A stretch of 64,000 nt of DNA from Taudactylus pleione (taxonomy: Eukaryota; Chordata; Amphibia; Anura; Myobatrachidae). The stretch lies in contig JAUIMM010000547.1 in assembly GCA_031769625.1 (NCBI GenBank), forward strand, positions 1,302,001 to 1,366,000, given 5' to 3'. The translations under genes and the position numbers were made by a program. Below the pieces are notes generated by a model. It was given only the letters and a program-made list of their open reading frames with translations, was not told the origin of the DNA and ran no database searches. Below are positions 32,867-44,765 of this stretch, one piece after another (position 1 is the first letter of the stretch; each line of letters opens with the position of its first letter).

Positions 32867-33901
32867 GGGAGATTTAATACAGCTTGGAGAAAGATAAAAT
32901 TGGGGATAAATAGCACCAACCAATCAGCTCCTAACTGTCACTTTTCAAACACAGGGCCATATTCAATTATACGCGAAAAGCCGAGATCCGCAAAAAACTA
33001 TCGCTGATTGCGTCTTTTCGCCTGTCAGAAACTTATCTCCATATTCAATTCCATCCGCTTATCGCGTACGCGGAAAGTCAATGCCATGTAATAGGTGAAA
33101 AAGATTTGCCTCTGAATAGCAGGAGAAAAGAAGTGCATAAATTTATTTTAGGGTGCAAAGGTGCACTTGGTACACCCTCCCATAGGACAACTGTGTAAAA
33201 AAATTCCAGGAAAAAAATTAAGAGCACCCCAAAAAAGAACTTTTATTTTGGGGCGAAAAAGCACAAAGTGGGGGGACAAATTCAAAAACTATCAAAATAA
33301 GGTTCTGGGGGTGCTCTAAGAAGGGGTCAAGTGTTTTTGGGGTTGCAGGTGCTTTTATGATGGAGGAATTTCACTTTTATTAAAACTTCACTTTAGAGAC
33401 ATTAAAAGATGCTTGCACCCATTTTCAGGTACCCCAAATTTGCCAGGACTAGTTATTTTCTCCACAAAATACTGCTTAATGCCATTCTTCACCACTTGTG
33501 CAAAGACGCTAATTAGATGCTATTGTACCAACTTAAGTACCCCAAACAGTTTTTTTAGGGCAAATCTGGCACTACTACATTGATCCCCAATGTTTCTGCG
33601 TCTTTTTGGGGGGTTCAGGCTGATTCCCCCTATTCTGACACCACTTTCCGCCTGTTAGAACTTTGTGTGTCGCCGTTTTCGCGTCTTGGAATTGAATACG
33701 GTAAATAGCGGAGATGCGCGCGATAAGTTTCCGCGGCCAAAAGACGAGATGTAGGCGAAAAGTTCGGCAGGTGAAACATTATCGCGGGTGCGAAACTAAT
33801 TGAATACCACCCACAGCCTGTAGAGTGACAGTTAGGAGCTGAATGGTTGGTGCTATTTATCTCCAATTCGATCTCTTTCCAAACTTTATTAAATCTCCCC
33901 C
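32867..33901. mobile_element. Fold-back MITE interrupted by another MITE
   Basis: The two arms (GGGAGATTTAATACAGCTTG...CAAACACAG and CCTGTAGAGTGACAG...TTATTAAATCTCCCC) are inverted copies. They are separated by the ~860-bp MITE at 32955-33812. Confidence 0.7.
32955..33812. mobile_element. MITE of the CGTATTCAATT class, nested
   Basis: Ends GGCCATATTCAATTA and TAATTGAATACCACCC are flanked by ACAG on both sides. The body shares CGCGAAAA and GCCTGTTA-type blocks with the copy at 46607-47418. Confidence 0.65.
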
Positions 33902-33940
33902 ATGTGTCTATGTTTATTTACTGAGACTGCATGTGTGCAC

Positions 33941-34830
33941 AGACTGCATGGTATGTGCATGTCTGCTGAGAGTGTATGTTGTGTGCATGTGAGACTGCAG
34001 GGTGTGTGCATGTGTGCTGAGACTGCAGGGTGTGTGCATGTCTGCTGAGAGTGTATGTTGTGTGCATGTGAGACTGCAGGGTGTGTGCATGTCTGCTGAG
34101 AGTGTATGTTGTGTGCATGTGAGACTGCAGGGTGTGTGCATGTCTGCTGAGACTGCAGGGTGTGTGCATGTCTGCTGAGACTGCAGGGTGTGTGCATGTC
34201 TGCTGAGACTGCAGGGTGTGTGCATGTCAGTCTGCTGAGACTGCAGGGTGTGTGCATGTCAGTCTGCTGAGACTGCAGGGTGTGTGCATGCGTGCTGAGA
34301 CTGCAGGGTGTGTGCATGTGTGCTGAGACTGCAGGGTGTGTGCATGCGTGCTGAGACTGCAGGGTGTGTGCATGCGTGCTGAGACTGCAGGGTGTGTGCA
34401 TGCGTGCTGAGACTGCAGGGTGTGTGCATGTCAGTCTGCTGAGACTGCAGGGTTTGTGCATGTCAGTCTGCTGAGACTGCAGGGTGTGTGCATGTCAGTC
34501 TGCTGAGACTGCAGGGTGTGTGCATGTCAGTCTGCTGAGACTGCAGGGTGTGTGCATGCGTGCTGAGACTGCAGGGTGTGTGCATGCGTGCTGAGACTGT
34601 AGGGTGTGTGCTGAGACTGCAGGGTGTGTGCATGCGTGCTGAGACTGTAGGGTGTGTGCTGAGACTGCAGGGTGTGTGCATGCTTGCTGAGACTGCAGAG
34701 TGTGTGCATGCGTGCTGAGACTGCAGGGTGTGTGCATGCGTGCTGAGACTGTAGGGTGTGTGCTGAGACTGCAGGGTGTGTGCATGCTTGCTGAGACTGC
34801 AGGGTGTGTGCGTGTTTGCTGGGACTACAT
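33941..34830. repeat. Minisatellite, ~28-34 bp unit, about 30 copies
   Basis: The unit is GCTGAGACTGCAGGGTGTGT plus GCATGYSTG, with higher-order variants (an added TCAGTC, or GAGAGTGTATGTTGTG). Minus-strand open frames of up to 190 codons (HTPCSLSTHAH repeats) arise from it and are not genes. Confidence 0.95.
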
Positions 34831-35136
34831 GGGTGTGTGTATGCATATGTGTTACAGAGACTACATATGTGTGTTTGCCGTGACAACAGTCAGTCCATAA
34901 GTCTGTGCCCTCTGGCTGGAGCAGTCATTCCTTGCACACAATAAACCCAGCATAACAGATATTGGAAAAGTAAAAATTAATATGTTGTCCTATTTTTTTT
35001 TTTTTTTTGGGAGGGGGGTGGCACCAATGCTCTTTCTCGTACAGGGCACCAAAATGGCTAGTCACGGCTCTGTGTGTATGTATATACACTTATATGTTGA
35101 CTGCTTCTTCTTCCCAAGATTTGTATAGCTATCAAT

Positions 35137-35735
35137 GGCCCTCATTCAGAGCCGCTCGCAATTAGCGCTCGCTCGTTCAGAAAAAGGGGGTGGCTATTCA
35201 AATGAACCGTACGCTCCTTGCGGTCTGTTGCCACCTCCATGTCTGAACGAGCGAACAAAACATGCGCTCGTTTATTTGATAAAAACGCCCCCTGGCCGCT
35301 CGCATCCTACGTCATGTCCGCTATTTATTAGATTAATCGAGTACATCGAACAGGGTACGAGCTGCTCGCTATTCTTGTGGTTGGTTTTTGCTACCACAAT
35401 TTTGCGAGCAGTTCTGGCTAAAAAAAAACCCAGTGACGTGGTCAATGACGCTGCTGTTTTAAATATGCACACCCATAAAACGCCTGTTTTGACCTTTAAG
35501 CACACCTGCGATCGGATCTCCACTCCCCGTTTTCAAGCACCTTCCCCTGTTACCACCCACATACGCCTCATTCTGTCACTCAAATTATCAGGCATTCGCT
35601 ATTTTGCGAGCACATGAATTTCGGCCGCACTGACTGGTTCGCGCATCCGTATAACAATCCGTATGCATGCGCAGTTTGGCAAACATCGCTCGGAGCGAAC
35701 GAGCTGCCGCTTACGAGTGGCTCTGAATCAGGCCC
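35137..35735. mobile_element. Harbinger-type MITE, subfamily A
   Basis: It is 599 bp with ends GGCCCTCATTCAGAGCCG and GGCTCTGAATCAGGCCC and perfect AAT duplications (35134-35136, 35736-35738). It has the same body as 5248-5846. Confidence 0.8.
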
Positions 35736-35807
35736 AATGTCCCATATAGAAAGGAACAGGTGGCACTCCACAGACTTCTTGAAGAATTAGGTGCTGTTTA
35801 TTCCAAT

Positions 35808-35840
35808 GCTTCTAGACCTGGACGGTCTTTTCATCAGGGT
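35808..35840 (-). ncRNA. Hammerhead-like core motif (degenerate)
   Basis: In reverse the sequence reads CCTGATGA, then a hairpin with stem AGACC/GGTCT, then AGAAGC. The CTGANGA-hairpin-GAAA order recalls the hammerhead ribozyme core found in Penelope-like elements. The last box is GAAG in place of GAAA and there are extra unpaired A residues, so activity is doubtful. Confidence 0.3.
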
Positions 35841-35956
35841 GCTTGAAGGATACAAACAAAGATGTGCTTACCTCATAATACAGAGAAAGTTTAACAGTCA
35901 CAGGTGCAGGACGCTGCCGGGGTGCCGGGAGCTGTGACGTCACGTAGAGTCTCCCC

Positions 35957-36261
35957 CAGAGCCATAACTAGACTTTTTGGTGCCCTGTGCCAGATAGAGC
36001 ATTAGCACCCCCCTCACCCCCCCCCCCCCCCCCCCCAATTTTCCAAATAGGGACATGAGATGCACACCCGTAAAAGGACCATGGCCTCATGGGGAGGGCC
36101 AGGGAAGAGATGGGGGAGGCCAGGAGATGCTGGGGATAAAAGAAGAGGAAGCTACAAGTGAGAATGATAATAAACAAAATACTGACAGGCCCAAACAGCG
36201 CTCCCTGCCCTGCAGTGCCCTGTGCTATGGCACTGGTCGCACCACTCTAGTTATGGCCCTG
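35957..36261. mobile_element. hAT-type MITE
   Basis: Ends CAGAGCCATAACTAGAC and (reversed) CAGGGCCATAACTAGAG lie between GTCTCCCC and CTCTCCCC, a 7/8 match. It includes a C-run at about 36016-36035. A related end fragment (CAGAGCCGTGACTAGCC in reverse) ends at about 35071. Confidence 0.75.
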
Positions 36262-36562
36262 CTCTCCCCCAATGAGACAATGCATGAAGTTCATCTCTCA
36301 GATGTCACCATCAGGATAAGTAATGGACAAATTGCTATTGCAGCCGGGACCAGATTAAAGTCTGTGGGGGCCCCTATCAAATATATATATATTATATTGT
36401 GGCTTAAGTTGTACATTGACAAACAGCAATAAGCTTAGCTTACCGCCGTTTGTTAATTACTTTAGCGAGTGCTTAAGGGGTTATGTCTCATTGTTAAATG
36501 GGGCCCATGGGCTTCACATAAAAAAAAACAGACACACACAGCAAAAAAACACACACATATAT

Positions 36563-37018
36563 GGGCCTATTTATCAATATTATTTTTACTAAAATATTTT
36601 GAAAAAGGGTGTTTTTACACCATTTTTACATTATTTTAGTATCATATAAATTTATTATAGGCAATTAGAGTAGTTTTCATTCGCTTATTTTGGTATGCAG
36701 ATCACATTTCCCATTCTTGTAATGGGAAATGTGATCTGCCCAAGATTTACTAAAAATTATTTGTAAAAAAATAAGTGGGAAAACCCTGTGATAACGCCAT
36801 CTTCGGCAGCAAATGCGCGGACACCTTCTCACTGTATTCTTTGTGAAAAATACAGTGAGAAAACTGCAGGATGGGAATTCGCAGGGGCAGAGCTTTATTG
36901 CAAGTTCTATCTGTCCCTGCAAGGGTTTTTTCATAAATTCCTGTGATATTTGCTAAATTCACAATGCAAATTTAGGCGAAAATATCACACTACAACCGGA
37001 ATGTAGTAAATAGGGCCC
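36563..37018. mobile_element. Harbinger-type MITE (GGGCCTATTTATCAA class)
   Basis: Inverted ends GGGCCTATTTATCAA and (reversed) GGGCCCTATTTACTAC, with an internal palindrome around ATCACATTTCCCATTCTTGT. The flanks are TA-rich, so the duplication is ambiguous. Confidence 0.6.
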
Positions 37019-37021
37019 ATA

Positions 37022-37841
37022 GACACCAACAGGAAAAAAACAAACACATAGGCGCCCACAGGAAATATTACTCATAAGTTACTTCTGTAACCAGTCTGTC
37101 CGTGGTAGAGGTAGAGAGAGATCCAGATGCAATGTAAGAGGCTACAGGGGTGGAGATGAGGAGGACAGCAGTAAGCAGAATTCCATCCAGCAGCAACCCT
37201 GCAGGGGCCAGGAGGAGCAGCTGCCGTATTCAATGAGACAGGATGGTGCAGTGACTGAGAGGCTCCAGCAGCAGGACCCAGCAGAAATGGTAACTCCGCG
37301 GCCTGTATGAGGGGCCTTACAGCCACCCGGAGCACTGGTTCTGGGGTAAGAGCAAACCTTCCGGCAGTGTGGCTGTCAAACGCACATGCAGCTGTCCGGC
37401 TCACCGTTCAAGCCACTCCCCCGCAGTGGGCAGTCGCCCCATTGTTAACCCAGCCCTACAGGTAGAAGCAGGAACAAGAGTGATCGGCCAGTTACTGTCA
37501 AGACCAGACCGGAGGCAGCGAAATGCTGTACTCCGGGATCTGGGTATTGTGGGGGCAATTTGTGGGGACCCTTTATGTGTGGGGGCCCCCCGGGGCAGGT
37601 GCCCCTGTCACCCCCCCCCCCAGCTTTTATCCTCCCACGCAGAAAAAGGGATTGGCCAAATCCCAAATTATGTGAGTAGCACGTATAACAAGAAATCTGG
37701 ATGTAGTAGAATCACAAGAGGACCTAGTTATGCAAAAGTTCTTTAAAAATTATTTCTGCAACAAAATAATGGAAGTCCTTAAGCTCAATAGAGAACAACT
37801 ACTATCAAATACTGTATGTCCAAGGAAACAATAGGGACTGA
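37022..37841. other. No gene seen; GC-rich degenerate hAT-like DNA
   Basis: GGGGGCCCC-type blocks near 36370 and 37560-37620 look like worn hAT ends. No boundary could be set. Confidence 0.4.
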
Positions 37842-38399
37842 GGGCCTGATTCAGACCCGGACGCTATCCGCAGTGTGCTCGCTATTGCCGATGGCTGCTA
37901 ATCTGCACATGCGTATGAATCGCAGTGCGCGTGCGCAAACTATACAGTGCGTTCGCTGATCCCTCGCTCGTACAGCAAAGCCAGCCCAGCAGAGTGAGTG
38001 GTGCGAGAAGTGCGAATCCAGGCGTGCCCGAGTGTTTCAACGCCGTTTTAGAGGCATGCATAATTAACAGGCAGCGTCATAGTACACGTCACCAGCCATT
38101 TTTTTACTCTGTTTTCCTCGAAATGCTTGCGGAAGAAAAAAGCTACAACAAGCACTGTGTTCACATCCGACAGTGGTTGATATACCAATGTTTTCACAAA
38201 CTTCAAGGAGATGAGGTGGGACAGTGGGCGTCTCTGCATTCGCTAAGGGGAACCTGCATACACAAAGTGAACGCTCGTACAGGTAAGATGGGCGTGCTTA
38301 TGCCTTGGCGAGTAATCGCTCCCCGCCGCGTCACTTTAAAATATTTGCATACGCATTGAGCGAGCGTACGCTCATAGCGACCGGGTCTGAATCAGGCCC
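37842..38399. mobile_element. Harbinger-type MITE, subfamily C
   Basis: Ends GGGCCTGATTCAGACCCGG and CCGGGTCTGAATCAGGCCC, flanked by TGA and TGT. Open frames of up to 144 codons within are incidental. Confidence 0.75.
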
Positions 38400-38504
38400 T
38401 GTATCCCATTCGTAACTGTATTTGGTGTTGCCAGCCCAGTGGTCCCCAGGGCTGCAAAAGCATTATGGTCAATTGTCAGCACTAACTGCGATCTTCCAGC
38501 AAAA

Positions 38505-39028
38505 CTCCTTTGATTAGTTACAAACGTGGTTGCAATTTAAATGACATCCTCGTGAAGAGTGATATCACTCCATTATTAATATAATCACCTATGTCACAAG
38601 AAAAAACCCAGGATGTTACAAATGTTCCTCCTGTGTTACTTGTAGTCATATGGAAATGGGGCCCACATTCAATCATCACCACTTCGGAAAAAAAACCAAG
38701 ATCGCTAATGTATTAACCTGTTCTAGCAAGTATGTTGTGTACTTGCCATTCTGGTTTAAGTTATGTATGACATACAACACAGATTTTCAAGGAGAGAATG
38801 GCCCTACACCGTTCAGTAATAAAAGCAGCACTGGATGGAAAGGATTCAGACCAGCCCACTGCGAGACACTTTAAAGAAGCTAGACATGCTCTGTCCAGCC
38901 TAAGGCACAAAATGATCGATCATATTCCTCCTAGCATCAGAGCTAAGATACTTTTGCAAACTGAGTATAGCTGGATTTTTACTTTAGACACCATCCACCC
39001 TAAAGACTTAAATGATAAAATAGCTTGA
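38505..39028 (+). pseudogene. Penelope-like element C-terminus (GIY-YIG endonuclease remnant)
   Basis: Conceptual translation gives NLNDILVKSDI, then KCSSCVTC-like and LTCSSKYVVYLP, then after a frameshift MALHRSVIKAALDGK, TARHFKEARHALSSLRHKMI and DHIPP, with YSWIFTLDTIHPKDLNDKIA before TGA. This order (Cys-rich linker, SKYVVYL strand, RMxLHRxxIK, PTARHF, DHIP, WIxxLxTxxPxxLN) is that of the GIY-YIG endonuclease at the end of Penelope-like retroelements. The reverse transcriptase part is missing, as expected of 5' truncation. Breaks are present, so it is dead. A LINE with a similar endonuclease is a less likely alternative. Confidence 0.65.
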
Positions 39029-39167
39029 AAGCTTTTGTTTAATGCTGTCTTTTTGGTTGCTTTTGCTTTTTGTTCTTGCAGATCTCATAAGCCTTTAGAT
39101 TACGTGTAAATTTGCCATATATTATATTATAAAATAACCATAATACTATTGACGACTCACAATATAT

Positions 39168-39168
39168 C

Positions 39169-39214
<46 letters not shown>

Positions 39215-39245
39215 AGTATGTGTGTGTGTATATATATATATATAT
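39168..39245. repeat. (TATC)n and (TA)n microsatellite
   Basis: About a dozen TATC units followed by TG and TA runs. Confidence 0.9.
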
Positions 39246-39249
39246 AACT

Positions 39250-40750
39250 ATTCATTATAGAGATTATTTAAAATTTGTATGTATAACTGCACATCTGTAC
39301 TTGGATGCATTCCCATTGTTCATTTCTCAGTATGTACACTTTCACTTTGTTTATATTTTCGCAGAAGTGTGCTGGGTAGCCATCTTTATCACTGAGACTC
39401 CGACTGATACATACGGCTTTACCGCCATGCCCCCTCTACCTCCAGATCCAATGGCCGTTTGGCTTCCCGCCTGCTCCATGGTTGCTGCCCATAGTTGCCG
39501 ACATTCAGCTCCCTTCTACCGGGAGGGTGCTGAATGCCTGCACACAGCGGGGGGCGTGGCTGAGCACTGACTCAGCATGGGGGCGGGTCCAGGGGCATGT
39601 CTGCGCGATTGCATCATCGTGCCCCCGCTCCATCTTCACAGTACCGACAATAAAGGCATTGTGAAGCAGGGGGCGGAGCCACGATGACGTGATTTAGCAC
39701 GAGTCGCGTCATCTGGCCCCCCGCTGCGGGGGGTTTCTAGTTGTAATCAGGGGATCAGGCGGCAGGTCTTGCCTGCCTTTCCGGGGGGTCGGGAACAGTA
39801 CCCGATATTCGGGAGGCTCCCGTATATCAGGAGGGTAGAAAAGCCTGTTCTGCTCCAGCAGGCATTGCCACATGGTGGAGTGTCTACATGGCTTCACAGC
39901 TCCCGGCACTTGGGATGTTCGGTGAGGTAAATGGATGGGAGTCACAGGCTAGTATCAGAGCCAGATTTACACACACATATATGAACCTGCCCCACTTGCA
40001 CGGTTCTGCCCCCTCATACACACACATATATGAACCTGCCCCACTTGCACAGTTCTGCCCCCTCATACACACACAAATTCCCAAATGTCCAAAGTCATTG
40101 ATAGATTTATCTGACAAAATAGCTGTGTGATATTTTTCCTTTATCCAATTAAAAAGCTTAATAAAACTAGCATGCCAAACACACCAAAATGGTAACATTT
40201 TCATAGAACTCATTGGCCACTTCTGGTGATCTATTGTTTCACATTGTGGTCATTATACTATGTACAGTATATAACTGTCAGTTGTATTAGTATGGCATAT
40301 ATACTGAGGCAGAATTTGGGGCTGATTCTGAGTTGGATGGATCTCTGTGCATGGATGCACATGGCGAGTGCCAGCATGCAGCTCGTGGCGAGTGCCAGCA
40401 TGCAGCTCGTGACGAGTGTAATGGGAGTGTCACATAGTTTGAGTTCCGTGCGATTCTGAATCATGTGTATGGGGAATGAAGTCTGTTCCTGATGGATCTC
40501 TGGCAGCTAGCTTGGCTGCAAGTGCCGACCCTAACGATGACGGTTGTGGGTGCCGGCATAAAATCAGTGGGTGATGTGGTTTCCTGCTTGCAGACGCACA
40601 GATCTTGGCATCCACTGTACGTACTCCACATCAGCACAACGCAGTAAATCAGGCTCCGCGGCTGCCAGCAACTACAGACACTTTGTGTTCAACTCAGTAT
40701 TAGCCTCTCGTTCTTCATAGCTCTAAGCATGTACATAATTAAACATTTAC
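39250..40750. other. Intron 3 DNA, small duplications, no gene
   Basis: It contains a ~60-bp direct duplication at about 39962-40078 (CACACATATATGAACCTGCC) and a 24-bp duplication GCGAGTGCCAGCATGCAGCT near 40363-40412. Confidence 0.55.
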
Positions 40751-40821
40751 CTTGATTAAAGAAGTAGCCGGCAGCCCAAAGATCAACCAAGAACATTGCA
40801 TAGAATTCAATACAGTTCTGT
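40751..40821 (-). CDS. MGST2: MGST2 exon 3
   Basis: This 71-nt exon lies between acceptor CTTTTGCAG and donor GTAAAT. The first base completes the split Gln codon of exon 2 (CA+A). It then encodes QNCIEFYAMFLVDLWAAGYF followed by FNQ, and its last base G opens the next codon. This is transmembrane helix 2. The Asn and Glu of the QNCxE motif match the glutathione-binding Asn55 and Glu58 of LTC4S. Human MGST2 has a Pro after FY where Ala is found here. The exon is far shorter than a usual ORF cutoff and is recognised only by its splice sites and family motif. Confidence 0.95.
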
Positions 40822-41132
40822 CTGCAAAAGAGAATGTTATTTATAGTCTGTAAAATGGGTTATTGAGCCAGGTCAATTGTCTGAATAGAAAATAAATGAC
40901 TAAGGTGTTACTAATCTACTTAGTTAACAGTCTCTTAACAGATAAATGGGATTTGAAGATTAGAATGTGAATATGATTTGTAAGTGATACAGTAATGTTA
41001 AAATGTTAGTGACCTAAGATAGCTGACGTCAAAGTTACTATTCTAATATTATGGCAATTGGGAGAGAATAGAAAGCTGAGTGTAATTGAAACACAAAAGT
41101 GACACATGGCACATGGCAAAAACATTCTGGGC

Positions 41133-41285
41133 GGGATGTACTAAAGGAAAAATGTGGTAAAAACCAAGTTTTCGGGTTTTTTTACCGCATTTCCATATGT
41201 ACTATGCCCCGGCCACCTTTTTATCGGTGCGGAGGGTAACGCCAGAAAAACCTGGCGTTACCCTATAGAAGCCTATAGGCTCGGA
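41133..41285. mobile_element. Truncated MITE (GGGATGTACTAAAGG class)
   Basis: It starts GGCGGGATGTACTAAAGG and has the internal palindrome AACGCCAGAAAAACCTGGCGTT. It is cut off where the next repeat begins. Confidence 0.45.
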
Positions 41286-41533
41286 GGGGAGTAAATGATG
41301 ATCAGCAATTTGCTCCTAAATGCCAGAAAACAGGTGAAAATGGACGTTCAGACAAGTTTGTTAAATGTTTGATCTAAACAATTTGTTCAAACAACAGTTT
41401 TAGTCCATTTTCCGGCGTTTGGGAGCAAATTGCTGATTGTCATTTGCTTTCATACCTTACCAGATTTTCATTCCAACCAATCAACTAGTTGGCTGGTTGG
41501 ACAGATAATCTTTAGATGTGTGGCCAGCTTTAG
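41286..41533. mobile_element. Fold-back MITE, copy 2 (truncated)
   Basis: It is nearly identical to 31729-31976 and lacks the left ~75 bp. Confidence 0.65.
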
Positions 41534-41989
41534 TCTTCCAGTTTATATTTTATTATATTTAATTTTTTTTTTTTTAAACAAACTGAATAATTAATTTGCA
41601 ACTATTACGATGACAAAACTGATTTATTTATACAGTATAAAGCATTTTTTCTAGAAATATTTCCTGCTAATGCCATTATGGGGATAGAAAAAGGAGGATT
41701 GTGGTGGTATATGAATCGCCGCAATATTTAAATAGGCTTCACCATGCTTTTTTATAGGGAAGGCTATTCACCAGAAATAGCTGGCAAATGTCCTTGCTGG
41801 TGGGGGCTACTGCCGGCAATAGCAGGGAGGTGTCCATTGATAAATAGTGTGAAACCCTATATCTCCCTTCATAAAAAGACTCATAAATGTCAAAAGAATG
41901 TAAAGTTTCAATAAAAATAAGTGTATAATGGTGGCTTTGCTGGTACCGGGCAGTTAGGAGTAGGTGACCCAGCATATGCATATGCCGGG

Positions 41990-42600
41990 ATTCTTTACTA
42001 ACAATATAGTGGCGATGGCAGGGTTGAGACGGTTATGGGATTGCGGCGCTCAGGATCTCGGTGGTCAAAATCCCGAAGCCGGCATCCCAACAGGGTTAGG
42101 ATACCGACACCTGTCGGTAGGTACCATAACCCTCCCTCCCCGGTGTCTGAACCTAACCTCCCACCCTAGTGCCTAAACATAACCTCCCCCTCCTCACACC
42201 CTAAACCTAACTCTCCCCACCAATGCTAATTTTAAGTGGCGGCATCCCAGTGCTGGGCTACTGAACATAGAGATGCGGTCAATATCCCGACCATGGGGAT
42301 TACGGCGCTCAGAATGCCAACACCAGAATCCTGACCACAGCAAGGTTGGGGGGGAGCATTAGCTTTAGGCACTAAGGGGAGAGGGTTAGATTTAGGGTGC
42401 AGGGAGAGGGAGATTAGGTTTAGGCAATAAGGTGGGGGAGGTTGGGGTCAGGCATCGGGGAGGGAGGGTTAGAGTAGGGAGAGAGGGAGGGTTAGAATAC
42501 TGAAAAACATGTGTCGGTATGCTAACCCGGTCGGGATGCCGGCGTCGGGATTCTGACTGCCGGGATCTGGAGAGCTGGCATCCCATACCCATCCCCTGAA
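41990..42600. repeat. Dispersed repeat with ATCCCGAC/GGTTAGG blocks
   Basis: GGGATTGCGGCGCTCAGGAT and GCCGGCATCCC motifs frame CCCTAACC-like tracts on the left and GGGTTAGG-like tracts on the right, giving a large imperfect inverted structure. Relatives are at 14480-15030, 47422-47800 and 58490-58740. Confidence 0.5.
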
Positions 42601-42731
42601 TGTAACCCGTGGAGATATGGCGGGGACAGATTGCTTTCAATTCTGCATCAGCTCCGGAGAATGCAAATTGGGGAACAGTAAGGTGCAGTATGTTTCTGTA
42701 TTTTTTTTCCAACTTGTAAATGATCCCTACT

Positions 42732-42970
42732 CAGTGACATCACTAGGGGGGTGCGCACTGCATCGGGTGTTACCCTTCGAGGAATGATGCTATTGTGCAG
42801 CACCTTGCTCCCTGTCACTGAAGAGGAGCTAGCAGTGCAGGGAGAGCCTCCGGGGGCAGTCTCCAGGAGTTCTGGGCACATCCTTAGAGGGCCCTTTCCT
42901 GTGAGGCCACACCCCTTTTTGGGTACACTATTTGGCGCACTGCGAGTTATCGACCCCAGTGACACCACTG
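42732..42970. mobile_element. hAT-type MITE with perfect duplication
   Basis: Ends CAGTGACATCACTAGGGGGG and (reversed) CAGTGGTGTCACTGGGG lie between identical TCCCTACT 8-mers (42724-42731 and 42971-42978). It is 239 bp and non-coding. Confidence 0.85.
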
Positions 42971-43082
42971 TCCCTACTGACAAAATTTTTTTTATTAAAA
43001 TACTTTATTCACAATACAAATATCAGTTCTATCCCTAATGAATGCAATAATAGCACTTCCTTGATAGAAAGTAATGTATTAA

Positions 43083-43528
43083 GAGGCCTATTTTATTATT
43101 GGTAAAGTGGGAACCCCGAAAAGTATTATTCACTGTGATGATTTTTCAGGGTTATTTAATAAAAAAAAACCTCTTGTTGGAACAGTAGCTCTGATTCTAA
43201 TAGGCTGGCAGTAAAGCCATGTGCATATGTAAACTTTGATCACCTGGAGGGGAGAAGCTTGGGGGCTCCCTGGGAAAGGTCACACAATCCCTTTCTGGTG
43301 ACAATACCTCCATAGGGGATAAAGCGGCTAGCACCATCTGATGATTGCAGTAACTAATAGAGCCAAGCCTGACAAATTGGCTTAGACCGCAGTCCCCATT
43401 GCAATTAATAGATACTGCTGTATTCTGCGTAAGTTTTCTAGATTTCTTAAATCGCAACTATTCTTAATTCATACGGAAACTGACATTTCTGCATGATTTT
43501 AGAATAGAAACCCCTTAATAAATAGACA
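43083..43528. mobile_element. Probable Harbinger-class MITE
   Basis: GGCCTATTTTATTA near the left and TTAATAAATAGACAC near the right are inverted. The boundaries are uncertain. Confidence 0.35.
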
Positions 43529-43803
43529 CAAAAGGCTGGTTCGAGCAGGCAGAACTTGTCAGAGTTATATTCAATATTAATGTACATTTAAAACACTCAG
43601 TACTTTGTTTTATTTTTTGGATAATTCCATAATTTTTCTTATGTATCAGACTCCACTGAAAGTCTGTAAGTAAGAAAATAATATCTATATTCCTTTTTCA
43701 AGTGGAGTGTATACAAAAAAAAAATCGCCAATGGCATAATTTTCATGGGTGCAGGATCTGCGGTGCATAAGGGCCAATGGGGTTAGGAGGGGCACTGTGC
43801 CAC

Positions 43804-44765
43804 ACAGTGGTGTAGCCAGCTTTTGACATGAGGGGTAGCAAACAAAAAAATAGGCTCCCCAGGCCCAGGTGTTTCCTACGTGCCCCTTATTAGGCCCATC
43901 AGACTCCTCACATGCCCCCATCTGTAGTGTAGTGAGTACACCCACATCACATCATAGGTGGAGCTCTTACTTCACAATTTAGTGCCCTGGGTGAGAGGGA
44001 GCACTTTTATCTCCTCCACCTCCTCTCCGTATACTGTATATGTTATTATGATTTGTGCCAATCTATTGCCTTCCTCACTTGTGTGCGAGGTCCCCATGCA
44101 AACCAGCTTTCTGGAAGCAGTCTTGCAAGAGTTCTTTCCATTTAAGTTTTGTGGAGAAGGAAGTTTTAATGTGTTATATTATATATTAAAGTGAATTAAA
44201 TCAAGACTTTTATATAAAGAATTTTATTTTATCTCGTTGAGAATATAAATGCACTCAGCGCTATCTTCTTAAATATTTGTACATTCATTTGCCATTGTGG
44301 CTGCCTGTGTGGTGACCCCTCCCCCTCCTATACTCATCTGGTGGCGCCATCTTTGCGGTGATATATTTCTAAAGATGGCTCCATACAAGATTTGCATTTA
44401 GTAGTTACTACGGGAAGAATTAAAGGGAAAAATAATTAAATCTCCCATTTTATGTTCACACAATATCAAATATCAATATCAAATCGATCTACATCAACTT
44501 GCTGCCAAAATAAAACAATACATACTCTATAACAGGGGAGGGATAGTAATTTATATCTGTTTCTTCACCTCTTCTTATGATAATTAGAAAAATGTTATGG
44601 TTTTACTAACGCTGTCATTATTTTATGTAACTTGTATGACAGAGCTCTCTGCTTTAAAAAACAACGTCGAAATTACTATTTGTTCAGCACAAAAACACAT
44701 TTTAGTACATAAATGAGGACATTTTTGCATCTTAAAAATAAATACTGATTTTGTGATATAATATT
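43804..44765. other. hAT-like end at 43804, otherwise nothing recognised
   Basis: CAGTGGTGTAGCCAGCTT at 43804 resembles a hAT terminus without a partner. The rest up to 44765 is AT-rich intron 2 DNA. Confidence 0.4.

Noticed and set aside
33941..34830. CRISPR-like array
   Set aside because: The units are contiguous without unique spacers of fixed length, and the DNA is eukaryotic.
33889..34886. Minus-strand His/Thr/Ser-rich frames up to 190 codons
   Set aside because: Repeat translations of the ~30-bp minisatellite.
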